A stretch of 64,000 bases of DNA from contig NZ_JACCBA010000001.1 of NCBI RefSeq assembly GCF_013409365.1, positions 5,766,001 to 5,830,000 of the forward strand. The letters run 5' to 3'. The DNA comes from Actinomadura luteofluorescens (GTDB lineage: Bacteria > Actinomycetota > Actinomycetes > Streptosporangiales > Streptosporangiaceae). Below the pieces are notes generated by a model. The model did no database searches. It was not told the origin of the DNA and saw only the letters and a list, made by a program, of their open reading frames with translations. The translations under genes were made by a program, and so were the position numbers. This document shows, in pieces, positions 17,012 to 24,010 of the stretch; the stretch's first letter is position 1, and each line of letters begins with the position of its first letter.

Positions 17012-17728
17012 ATGAAGATTTCGGATGTGGTCGCCTTCATGGGGCACCAGGTGCACGTGTGCCGGTACCGCGAGGCGGGGACGCTGCTCGACTGGATGGG
17101 GCGCGACCTGCGCGGCAAGCGGGTCCTCGACGTCGCGGGCGGTGACGGCTACTGGGCCGGCCGCGCGCGCCGGCGCGGCGCCGACGCCGTCTCGATCGAC
17201 CTGGCCCGCGGCAAGATGGTCTACGGGCGGACGCTCGCGCACGCCCCCGCGCTGATCGAGTGCGACGCGCTGCGGCTGCCGTTCGCCGACGGTTCCTTCG
17301 ACGCGGTCCTGTCGGTCTGCGCGATCGAGCACTTCGACGACGGCGGCAGGTCGCTGGACGAGATGGCGCGCGTCCTCAAGCCCGGCGGTGAGATCTTCAT
17401 GTCCGCCGACGTGCTGAGCCGTGCCGACGCCTGGCCGAAGCTGCGCGACGCGCACAAGGCCAAGTACCACGTCCAGCACACCTACACCCACGACAGCCTG
17501 AGCAAGCTGATGGACGAGCGCGGCCTGGACCTCGTCGGCCACAGCTACCAGTTCCGCACGGCCGCCACCGAGCGCCTCTACCTGTCCCTCTCCACCTACG
17601 GCGGCAAGGTCGGCTTCAACGCGGCCGCTCCGCTCACGCCGCTCGTCGCCCTCGCCGACCGCGCCGCGCCGAACGAGCGCGGCAGCATCGTCCTGGTCCG
17701 GGCCCGGAAAAGAGCGCCGGGCGCGTAA
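17012..17728 (+). CDS. Class I SAM-dependent methyltransferase
   Basis: 238 aa from ATG 17012. Motif I is VLDVAGGDGYWA (~res 34-45), followed by the acidic SIDLARGK and VLSVCAIEHFDD, then VLKPGGEIFM (motif III). This is a Methyltransf_11-type fold. Its proximity to glycosyltransferase and flippase-like genes suggests methylation of a sugar, lipid or polymer intermediate, but no substrate-binding feature is diagnostic. GTG 17006 would add two residues; the -10 position favours ATG. The gap to the next GT4 gene is ~95 bp with its own SD, so co-transcription is possible but not proven. Confidence 0.85.
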   Translation: MKISDVVAFMGHQVHVCRYREAGTLLDWMGRDLRGKRVLDVAGGDGYWAGRARRRGADAVSIDLARGKMVYGRTLAHAPALIECDALRLPFADGSFDAVLSVCAIEHFDDGGRSLDEMARVLKPGGEIFMSADVLSRADAWPKLRDAHKAKYHVQHTYTHDSLSKLMDERGLDLVGHSYQFRTAATERLYLSLSTYGGKVGFNAAAPLTPLVALADRAAPNERGSIVLVRARKRAPGA

Positions 17729-17823
17729 GAGGTGGCCGTGTGGGGAGGGCCCCACACGATGAATCGCGTGGAACGAGATCCGGCGAGTTGGCGCCTTCCG
17801 GGCGTACGCTCGGAGGGTAAAGG

Positions 17824-19011
17824 GTGATCTACGCCACCGCGCGCTGGATGGGGGAGTGGACCGTGGCGCCTCGGATTCTGCTCGACGCCACCGCCGTGCC
17901 CGCCGACCGCGGCGGGCTCGGCCGGTACGTGGACGGGCTGCTGTGCGCCCTGCACCGGCAGGGCGCCGACCTCGCCGTCGCCTGCCAGCGCGCGGACGCC
18001 GCACGCTACGAGGGCCTGGTCCCCGGCGCGCAGGTCGTCGCCGGGCCCACGACGCTCTCGCACCGCGCCACCCGGCTGGCCTGGGAGCAGTCGGGCCTGC
18101 CGCACGTGGCCCGGCGCGTCGCCGCCGACGTCATCCACCTGCCCACCTACACGATGCCGGTGAGCGCCGGCCTCCCGACCGTGGTGACGATCCACGACGT
18201 CACCCTGTTCGCCGAGCCGGAGCTGCACGACCCGGTGCGCACCTCCTACATCAAGTCCGCGACCCGCACCGCGGCCCGCCGCGCGACCCGGCTGATAGCC
18301 CCGTCCCGCGCGACGCGCGACGAGCTGGTCCGCATCCTCGGCGCCGACCCGTCCCACATCGACGTCGCCTACCACGGCGTCGACCACGAGGTCTTCCACC
18401 GGCCGTCCGAGCCGGAGGTCAAGCACGTCTCCGACCGCCTCGGCCTGCACGGCCGCCCCTACATCGCCTACCTGGGCGCGCTTGAGCCGCGCAAGAACGT
18501 CCCGAACCTGATCCGCGGCTGGGTGCGGGCCTGCGCCGGCCGCGAGGACGCCCCGGCGCTCGTCCTCGCGGGCAGCGGCGGCTGGGACGACGAGATCGAC
18601 GCGGCCCTCGCCACCGTCCCGCTGGAGCTGCGCGTCCTGCGCCCCGGCTACCTGCCCTGGTCCGCCCTTCCCGGCTTCTTCGGCGGCGCCCTGGTCGTCG
18701 CGCTCCCGAGCCGCGGCGAGGGCTTCGGACTGCCCGTCCTGGAGGCCATGTCCTGCGGCGCGCCCGTCCTGACCACCCACCGCGGCCCCCTCCCCGAGGT
18801 CGGCGGCGACGCGGTCGCCTACACCGAACCCGACCCGGACGGCATCGGCGCCGCCCTCACCGCGCTGATCGACGACCCGGCCCGCCGCGCCGAACTCGCC
18901 GACGCCGCCCACACCCGCTCCGAGCGGTTCTCCTGGTCGGCGTCCGCGGAGGCGCACATGGCCTCCTACCAGCGCGCCGTGGACCAGTACGCCGCCGCAC
19001 GCACCCACTAG
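17824..19011 (+). CDS. GT4 family glycosyltransferase (mannosyltransferase-like)
   Basis: 395 aa, GT-B fold. Near the N-terminus ILLDATAVPADRGGLGRYV gives the acceptor-side Gly loop. IAYLGALEPRKNVPNLI (~res 218) and LPSRGEGFGLPVLEAMSCGAPV (~res 297) form the donor site with the E-x7-E pair. The second motif is typical of GDP-mannose-using GT4 enzymes, and the next gene makes a nucleotide-sugar. Two starts are possible: GTG 17824 (GGAGGG 6 nt upstream) and GTG 17863 (GGGGGAG 6 nt upstream, giving a shorter, more usual N-terminus). Position relative to the LCP and guanylyltransferase genes matches mycobacterial wbbL, but the family differs (GT4, not GT2). Confidence 0.85.
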   Translation: MIYATARWMGEWTVAPRILLDATAVPADRGGLGRYVDGLLCALHRQGADLAVACQRADAARYEGLVPGAQVVAGPTTLSHRATRLAWEQSGLPHVARRVAADVIHLPTYTMPVSAGLPTVVTIHDVTLFAEPELHDPVRTSYIKSATRTAARRATRLIAPSRATRDELVRILGADPSHIDVAYHGVDHEVFHRPSEPEVKHVSDRLGLHGRPYIAYLGALEPRKNVPNLIRGWVRACAGREDAPALVLAGSGGWDDEIDAALATVPLELRVLRPGYLPWSALPGFFGGALVVALPSRGEGFGLPVLEAMSCGAPVLTTHRGPLPEVGGDAVAYTEPDPDGIGAALTALIDDPARRAELADAAHTRSERFSWSASAEAHMASYQRAVDQYAAARTH

Positions 19012-19041
19012 GCTCGCTTCCAACCCGGCGAAAGGAACCGA

Positions 19042-20109
19042 GTGGAAGCGATCCTCCTGGTGGGCGGTCAGGGCACCCGTCTGCGCCCCCTGACGATCTC
19101 CACCCCGAAACCCCTGCTCCCCACCGCCGGGGTGGCGTTCCTCGCGCACCAGCTGGCTCGCGCCCACGCCTCGGGCGTCGAGCGCATCGTTTTCGCCACG
19201 TCCTACCGCGCCGAGATGTTCGAGGCGGCCTTCGGCGACCGCGCCTACGGCGTCGACCTCGCCTACGTCAGCGAGGACGAGCCGCTCGGCACCGGCGGCG
19301 CCATCCGCAACGCCGCCCGCGCCCTCACCTGCGGCCCGGACGACCCCGTCCTGATCCTGAACGGCGACATCCTGTCGGGCCACGACGTCCGCGCCCAGGT
19401 GAAGGTGCACGAGGCCGCCGCCGCCGAGGTGACCCTCCACCTCACCGAGGTCGACGACCCGTCCCGCTTCGGGTGCGTCCCCACGGCCGACGACGGCCGC
19501 GTCACCGCGTTCCTGGAGAAGACGCCCCATCCGGTGACGAACCAGATCAACGCCGGGTGCTACGTGTTCCGCCGGTCGGCCATCGACGCGATCCCCGAGC
19601 ACGAGGTGGTCTCCGTCGAGCGCGAGACGTTCCCGTCGCTCATCTCCTCCGGCGCGGTGGTCATGGGCTATGTCGAGTCGGGCTACTGGCTCGACGTCGG
19701 CACCCCCGAGGCCTTCGTCCGGGGTTCGCGCGACCTCGTCCTCGGCGCCCTGGCCTCGCCCGCCATGCCCGGCGAGCCCGGGGAGCGCCTCGCCCTCGCG
19801 GGCGCGCGGGTCGCGCCGGGCGCGGTCGTGCGGGGCGGCACCACCGTCGGCCGCGGCGCCGTCGTCGAGGCGGGCGCCACCGTGATCGGAAGCGTCCTGC
19901 TGGAGGACGCCTACGTCGCCGAGGGCGCCACCGTCCGCGACTCGGTCCTCAGCCGGGGCGCCCGGGTCGGCCCAGGCGCGGTCCTCGACGGCGTCGTCCT
20001 GGGTGACGGCGCCGTGGTGGGGCCCGGCAACGAGCTGCGCTGCGGCGTCCGCGTCTGGCCCGGAATCGAACTCCCGCCGACCGCCATCCGCTTCTCCGCC
20101 GACGACTGA
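19042..20109 (+). CDS. Mannose-1-phosphate guanylyltransferase-like NDP-sugar pyrophosphorylase
   Basis: 355 aa. The N-terminal nucleotidyltransferase domain (~res 1-230) has GGQGTRLRPLT (res 8-18), PKPLLP, GTGGAIRNA and LILNGDIL, then GYWLDVGTPEAF. A C-terminal left-handed beta helix of hexapeptide repeats spans ~res 240-335. The enzyme converts a sugar-1-phosphate plus NTP to NDP-sugar; synteny with Rv3264c suggests GDP-mannose from mannose-1-phosphate, which ManB (36728-38083) would provide. GTG 19042 has AAAGGA at good spacing and follows the GT4 stop by 30 bp, so the two are likely co-transcribed. The transcript ends at the strong hairpin just downstream. Confidence 0.9.
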   Translation: MEAILLVGGQGTRLRPLTISTPKPLLPTAGVAFLAHQLARAHASGVERIVFATSYRAEMFEAAFGDRAYGVDLAYVSEDEPLGTGGAIRNAARALTCGPDDPVLILNGDILSGHDVRAQVKVHEAAAAEVTLHLTEVDDPSRFGCVPTADDGRVTAFLEKTPHPVTNQINAGCYVFRRSAIDAIPEHEVVSVERETFPSLISSGAVVMGYVESGYWLDVGTPEAFVRGSRDLVLGALASPAMPGEPGERLALAGARVAPGAVVRGGTTVGRGAVVEAGATVIGSVLLEDAYVAEGATVRDSVLSRGARVGPGAVLDGVVLGDGAVVGPGNELRCGVRVWPGIELPPTAIRFSADD

Positions 20110-20112
20110 GAC

Positions 20113-20167
20113 GAGCAAAAGCAAGCCCGCCTTGCGCGGGAAGCGATTCCGGGCGGGCCTTTTGCTC
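20113..20167. terminator. Bidirectional intrinsic terminator
   Basis: Outer arms GAGCAAAAG (20113-20121) and CTTTTGCTC (20159-20167) flank inner GCCCGCC/GGGCGGGC arms. T-runs exist on both strands, so it can stop the plus-strand nucleotidyltransferase transcript and the minus-strand remnant at 20166-20579. Confidence 0.85.
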
Positions 20168-20579
20168 AGAAAGTGCGGGTAGTGCTCCAGGTCGCCTGGC
20201 TGGAGGGGTGGTTCAGGTCAAAAGTGATGCCTGACAGGCGCCTGTCGCCGCCCAGCGTGCCGTCGTAGCGTCCCCGAGTGCCGTTGAACCATCCGATGAT
20301 GAAGAAGATGGTGAAGCCGCTCACCGATCCTGTCTCGATCGTCCCGACCGTGCTGCCGGAGACCGCGGACCCGAAGAGCCGGCCGGCGCCGTCCTGGGTC
20401 ACGTTCGGGTGAGGTCGGCGGCACCGGTGGGCGTGGGCGCCGCAGTGGAGCACACGACTCGGGAATCCGCTGGCAGCGACCGATGGCCTGCGGGCTCGGT
20501 CCGGGAATGTCTGCCAGTATGAACGCGTCGGCGTGGTCGCTTTTGGGCCGAGTAGAGAAATTCGCTTTATGGTGATCAT
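20166..20579 (-). pseudogene. Probable truncated gene for a small secreted beta-rich protein
   Basis: Open frame of 137 codons, but only the last ~80 residues look protein-like (GSTVGTIETGSVSGFTIFFI, then WFNGTRGRYDGTLGG and a Thr/Ser-rich beta end). The first ~55 residues are Arg/Pro/His-rich with no signal peptide and no SD before ATG 20579, so the coding end appears to have lost its proper N-terminus. It resembles the C-terminal half of small exported actinobacterial beta proteins as I remember them. An AT-rich element at the would-be promoter resembles one near the neighbouring GON gene (20557-20583 versus 21644-21669). It could still be an expressed short gene; I favour a deletion remnant. 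Confidence 0.4.
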
Positions 20580-20585
20580 TTAATG

Positions 20586-20611
20586 GCCCGGCCTCGGGTG
20601 GGAGGCCGGGC
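20586..20611. terminator. GC hairpin downstream of GON gene
   Basis: GCCCGGCCT (20586-20594) pairs with AGGCCGGGC (20603-20611), 8-nt loop. It lies just beyond a second hairpin and 55 bp after the GON gene stop. There is no T-run, so termination efficiency is uncertain. Confidence 0.5.
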
Positions 20612-20616
20612 GAAGT

Positions 20617-20651
20617 GAGACCGCCTTGCGCCCGGGGCGCAAGGCGGTCTC
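20617..20651. terminator. Perfect 16-bp hairpin after GON gene
   Basis: Bases 20617-20632 pair without mismatch to 20636-20651 around a 3-nt loop. It lies 15 bp past the stop of the secreted GON-domain gene and is the probable end of its transcript, despite lacking a T-run. Confidence 0.65.
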
Positions 20652-20665
20652 GTGGGTGTTGCGGG

Positions 20666-21517
20666 TCAGCGGATGGAACGGACCCGGCCGTCCAGGCCGA
20701 GTACCGCCACCGTGCGGCCGCCGGGGCGCAGGCGCACCAGGAGGCGGGAGCCTTCCTTGGTCACCCGCACCGTGCTCCTGGCCGTTCCGGCGAGGACGAG
20801 GCAGATCTGGCGTGCGCTGCGGATCTGGTTCGCGCAGTCCAGTTTGAGGTCGGGCATGCCCGGGCTCGGGTTGAACGGGTTGTAGCGGACCGGGGTCGGC
20901 ATCATCCAGCCGCAGGAGCCTCCGCCGCGCAGGGTGACGACCTGCGCGCTCGGGCTGACGGTCGCCGAGCCCGAGGGGTTGAAACCGCTCGTGGCGAACG
21001 TGTTGTCCACCTTGACGGACGTGCCGCGCAGGTCGATGTTCCCCTCGCCGACGGGAGTGCCGGTGCACGACATCGCGACGGCGTAGGGCATGCTCGTCAC
21101 GGTCGTGGAGCCGCTGTGCCTGAGCGAGCCGGTGGACGACGCGTACTTCAGGTCGCCGATGTCAACGATGAACGTCGCGGGGTCGAGGCGGAGCCGGGTG
21201 AAGCGGGTCCTGACGTTCGTGCCGGGGGACGCGCCGCCGGCGGTGTACTGCGAGTAATTCTCGGACTGCCCGGTCTTTTCGAGCGTGACGTACTCCTTGG
21301 GAGCCGTCGCCATGTCGGCGCAGTACACCGTGAAGAGCTTCGCGCCATTGTGCAGCAGGTAGATGCCGTTCGGCGCGGTGGGGAAGTTCTGGCGGACCTG
21401 CTGGCAGCTTCGGTACACGACGCCGGCGTCGGCGTGCGCGGGGGGCGTCGCGACCATGGGCAGGGCCGTGCACGCGGCCGCGAGGACCAGCGATGCCCGG
21501 AATGGCAATTTCGCCAT
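20666..21517 (-). CDS. Secreted GON-domain protein
   Basis: 283 aa from ATG 21517 (AAGGAA 8 nt upstream). A signal peptide ends AHA|D at residue 29. The mature protein starts with SCQQVRQNFPTAPNGIYLL, then FTVYCADM, APKEYVTLEKTG, NYSQYTAGG, RLRLDPATFIVDIGDLKYA and GNIDLRGTSVKV. That is the order of the GON domain known from ADAMTS proteases, complete through the IDLRGT segment (~res 35-185). The last ~95 residues form a separate Cys-containing tail. GON domains without a protease also occur in actinobacteria; their function is unknown. An 18-bp palindrome lies 50 bp upstream. The gene is isolated between a remnant and a divergent glycosylase gene. Confidence 0.75.
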   Translation of the reverse strand: MAKLPFRASLVLAAACTALPMVATPPAHADAGVVYRSCQQVRQNFPTAPNGIYLLHNGAKLFTVYCADMATAPKEYVTLEKTGQSENYSQYTAGGASPGTNVRTRFTRLRLDPATFIVDIGDLKYASSTGSLRHSGSTTVTSMPYAVAMSCTGTPVGEGNIDLRGTSVKVDNTFATSGFNPSGSATVSPSAQVVTLRGGGSCGWMMPTPVRYNPFNPSPGMPDLKLDCANQIRSARQICLVLAGTARSTVRVTKEGSRLLVRLRPGGRTVAVLGLDGRVRSIR

Positions 21518-21566
21518 GAATTCTTCCTTTTTTTGGGGGGTGGTGCTGCCCGGCAGATTAACAGCC

Positions 21567-21584
21567 ATTTTGTGATCACAAAAT
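21567..21584. promoter_or_regulatory. 18-bp perfect palindrome, putative operator
   Basis: ATTTTGTGATCACAAAAT, symmetric about 21575/21576, lies 50 bp upstream of the GON gene start and ~220 bp from the divergent glycosylase start. Its AT-rich composition stands out in this genome. It is probably a dimeric repressor or activator site. The core TGTGATCACA resembles half of a Crp-type site but has no 6-bp spacer. Confidence 0.55.
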
Positions 21585-21800
21585 AGCGCAAGCCAGGGAG
21601 GGGGGGTAATGAATGCGTAAAGCCTTGCGGCAGCAATAAGGAAGAAGTTCGTTTTATGGCGACATTTATGTTTTGTGTCCCTGGTGGGGAGTCCGGGTGC
21701 GGGGCGGTGGCAGACTGGTGGCCGGGACCGTCGAGGCGCCTGAGTGCGAAAGGGCCTCGACGGATCTGGAGGGGCGTGTCAAGCAGGGAGAGTCGGCTCG

Positions 21801-22739
21801 TTGAGCGTTGCTGAACCGTCGCCCGGGGTGGCCGGGAAGGCGACCGCTGGGCGCCTCCCCGGCCGGGTCCGGATGTGGCGGCCGCCGTGGGAGCTGGATC
21901 TGAAGGACGCGCTCGCGCCGCATCGGCGCGGGGCGCGCGATCCGGCGTGCCGGTTCGAGCGGGACGGGTCCGTCTGGCGGACGTCCCACACCCCCGGCGG
22001 GCCCGGCACGCTGCGGGTCGGGTGGGCCGGGGACGCCGTCGAGGCCACGGCCTGGGGGCCGGGCGCCGAATGGCTGCTGGACGGGGTGCCCGAGCTACTG
22101 GGGTCGGCAGACGAGCCGGACGGGTTCGTCGCGCGGCACGACGTCGTCCGCGACCAGGTGCTCAAGCGCCCGGGGCTGCGGATCGGACGGACGCGGCGGG
22201 TCTTCGAGGCGCTCGTGCCCGCGGTGATGGAGCAGAAGGTGCTGGGGCAGGAGGCGTGGCGCGCCTGGGCCTACCTGCTGCGCCGGTTCGGGCAGCCCGC
22301 GCCCGGCGCCCCGCACCTGCGGGTCCCGCCGCCGCCGGAGGTGTGGATCCGGATTCCCTCGTGGGAGTGGCACCGGTCCGGCCTGGAGGCCGTCCGGGCC
22401 CGGACGATCATCGGGGCGGCGCGGGTCGCGGGGCGGCTGGAGGAGGACCCGGGCGAGGCCCGGCTGCGGTCGCTGCCGGGTATCGGCGTGTGGACGGCCG
22501 CCGAGGTCAGGCAGCGCGCGGTGGGCGATCCCGACGCCGTCTCCGTCGGCGACTACCACCTGCCCGGCCTGGTCGGCTGGGCGCTGGCGGGCCGCAAGGT
22601 CGACGACGCCGGGATGCTGGAACTGCTGGAGCCCTACGCCGGTCATCGCTACCGGGTCACCCGGCTGCTGGAATCGTCCGGGATGCACCCGCCGAGGCGC
22701 GGCCCCCGTTTGCCCGTTCGGGACTACCGGTCCTTCTGA
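21801..22739 (+). CDS. AlkA-type DNA glycosylase (HhH-GPD)
   Basis: 312 aa if started at TTG 21801. The helix-hairpin-helix is SLPGIGVWTAAEVRQ (~res 230-244) and the catalytic Asp lies ~20 residues on in DAVSVGDYHLPG (D251). MEQKVLGQEAWRAWAYLLRRFG matches the preceding helices of 3-methyladenine glycosylases. The enzyme removes alkylated purines from DNA by hydrolysing the N-glycosidic bond. The start is not certain: TTG 21801 is preceded by GGGAGAG, and ATG 21873 (MWRPPWELDL) would remove a low-complexity head. No AP-endonuclease or Ada gene is adjacent. Its 3' end overlaps an antisense small gene by 83 bp. Confidence 0.85.
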   Translation: MSVAEPSPGVAGKATAGRLPGRVRMWRPPWELDLKDALAPHRRGARDPACRFERDGSVWRTSHTPGGPGTLRVGWAGDAVEATAWGPGAEWLLDGVPELLGSADEPDGFVARHDVVRDQVLKRPGLRIGRTRRVFEALVPAVMEQKVLGQEAWRAWAYLLRRFGQPAPGAPHLRVPPPPEVWIRIPSWEWHRSGLEAVRARTIIGAARVAGRLEEDPGEARLRSLPGIGVWTAAEVRQRAVGDPDAVSVGDYHLPGLVGWALAGRKVDDAGMLELLEPYAGHRYRVTRLLESSGMHPPRRGPRLPVRDYRSF

Positions 22740-22869
22740 CCGGGGCCTTCGCCGTGCGGCGGCGCAGCCAGAAGTGGTTCGGGGTCCAGTCGAGGCCGTC
22801 CCGGCTGTCGGCGCCGAAGAGGGGGCCGAGGACGGCGAGGGCGATGATGAGGCCGAGTACGTACAGCAT
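22657..22869 (-). CDS. Small single-pass membrane protein, unknown function
   Basis: 70 aa from ATG 22869, preceded by AAGGAAG at good distance. One N-terminal transmembrane helix (MLYVLGLIIALAVLGPLFGA) is followed by DSRDGLDWTPNHFWLRRR, a motif I recall in short actinobacterial proteins of unknown role, then a basic Ser/Gly-rich tail. The last ~28 codons overlap the 3' end of the convergent DNA glycosylase gene, which is unusual and may mean the tail is a read-on extension. It is divergent from the LysR gene (157 bp between starts), making it a candidate target of that regulator. Confidence 0.55.
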   Translation of the reverse strand: MLYVLGLIIALAVLGPLFGADSRDGLDWTPNHFWLRRRTAKAPVRRTGSPERANGGRASAGASRTIPAAG

Positions 22870-23026
22870 GGTCTTCTTCCTTGGGATCGCAGTGGAGGCG
22901 TTCCCGCGCGGGGCGATCGGAGGGGCCGGGGTCTCCGCCTCTTTCCGTCGCACCTACAGTTTGACTCCGTCCAACGTTCAGGTCCAGCGAGGCTTTCTGT
23001 AGGGATTGTGTAAGAATCGCTTCACC

Positions 23027-23971
23027 ATGCTGGATCTCGGACGTCTGCGAGTGCTGCGCGAGCTCAAGCTCCGCGGGACGCTCGCCGCGGTCGCCGACTC
23101 CCTCGGCTACACGCCGTCCGCGGTGTCGCAGCAGCTCGCGCAGCTCCAGCGGGACATCGGCGTCCCGGTGGTCGAGCGGGCCGGGCGCCGGCTGCGGCTG
23201 ACCGAGGCGGGCGAGGTGCTCGTCGAGCACGCCGAGGTGCTGCTGGCGCGGGCGAAGCGGGCCGAGGAGGCGGCGCTCGCCGCGAGCGGCCGCGTCGCGG
23301 GCGTGGTGCGGCTCGTCGGCTTCCAGACGGCGCTGCTGCACGTGCTGGCGCCCGCGCTGCCGCGGCTGGCGGAGGCCTACCCCGACCTCACGGTGGACGT
23401 GCTGGACGAGGAGTTCCACCGGGTGCTCCAGGCGCTGGTGCTCCAGGAGATCGACGTCGTGCTGACCGACGAGTACTCGCACCTGCCGCGCCCGCGCCGG
23501 CCCGAGCTGACCTCCGAGGTCCTCGTCACCGAGATCATGCGGGTCGGGATGCCGGAGGGCCATCCGCTCGCCGGGCCGGGCGGGCCGGTCCGGATGGCCG
23601 ACCTGGCCGGATGCCCGTGGGCCACCGGGCACGTCGGCACCAACCACGCCGACCTGCTCGAACGGACGTGCGTGGAGCTGGGCGGGTTCCGGCCCGACGT
23701 CCGCTACAGGTCCAACGACCTGATGGTCATCTTCGCGATGGTCGCCCAGGGCGGCGCGGTGTGCCTGGTGCCCGACCTCGCGCTCGCCGAGCGGGAGGAG
23801 GGCATCGTCGTGCGGGACGTCGCGGACGCCCCCGTGGACCGCCGCATGGTCATGTGGACGCGCGTCGGCGCTGAGGTGCGGCCGTCGGTCGAGGCCGTCC
23901 TGCGGGAGCTGCGCCGCTCGGCCGACCTGCTGGTCGAGCGGCGCCCGAGCTGCCGCCGCGGCGCGCCCTGA
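23027..23971 (+). CDS. LysR-family transcriptional regulator
   Basis: 314 aa from ATG 23027. The winged-HTH at the N-terminus (MLDLGRLRVLRELKLRGTLA, SLGYTPSAVSQQLAQLQRD) is canonical, with the linker helix and VVERAGRRLRLTEAGEVL. A periplasmic-binding-like effector domain spans ~res 85-295. The ligand cannot be inferred. TTG 23006 would add seven non-conserved residues and is rejected. LysR proteins typically regulate the divergent gene, here the small membrane protein at 22657-22869, but fbiC (convergent, 24011-26575) is also near. Confidence 0.9.
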   Translation: MLDLGRLRVLRELKLRGTLAAVADSLGYTPSAVSQQLAQLQRDIGVPVVERAGRRLRLTEAGEVLVEHAEVLLARAKRAEEAALAASGRVAGVVRLVGFQTALLHVLAPALPRLAEAYPDLTVDVLDEEFHRVLQALVLQEIDVVLTDEYSHLPRPRRPELTSEVLVTEIMRVGMPEGHPLAGPGGPVRMADLAGCPWATGHVGTNHADLLERTCVELGGFRPDVRYRSNDLMVIFAMVAQGGAVCLVPDLALAEREEGIVVRDVADAPVDRRMVMWTRVGAEVRPSVEAVLRELRRSADLLVERRPSCRRGAP

Positions 23972-24010
23972 CCGGGCGTTCCGCGACGGCCTCGCAGGTC
24001 GGCGGGCCGG

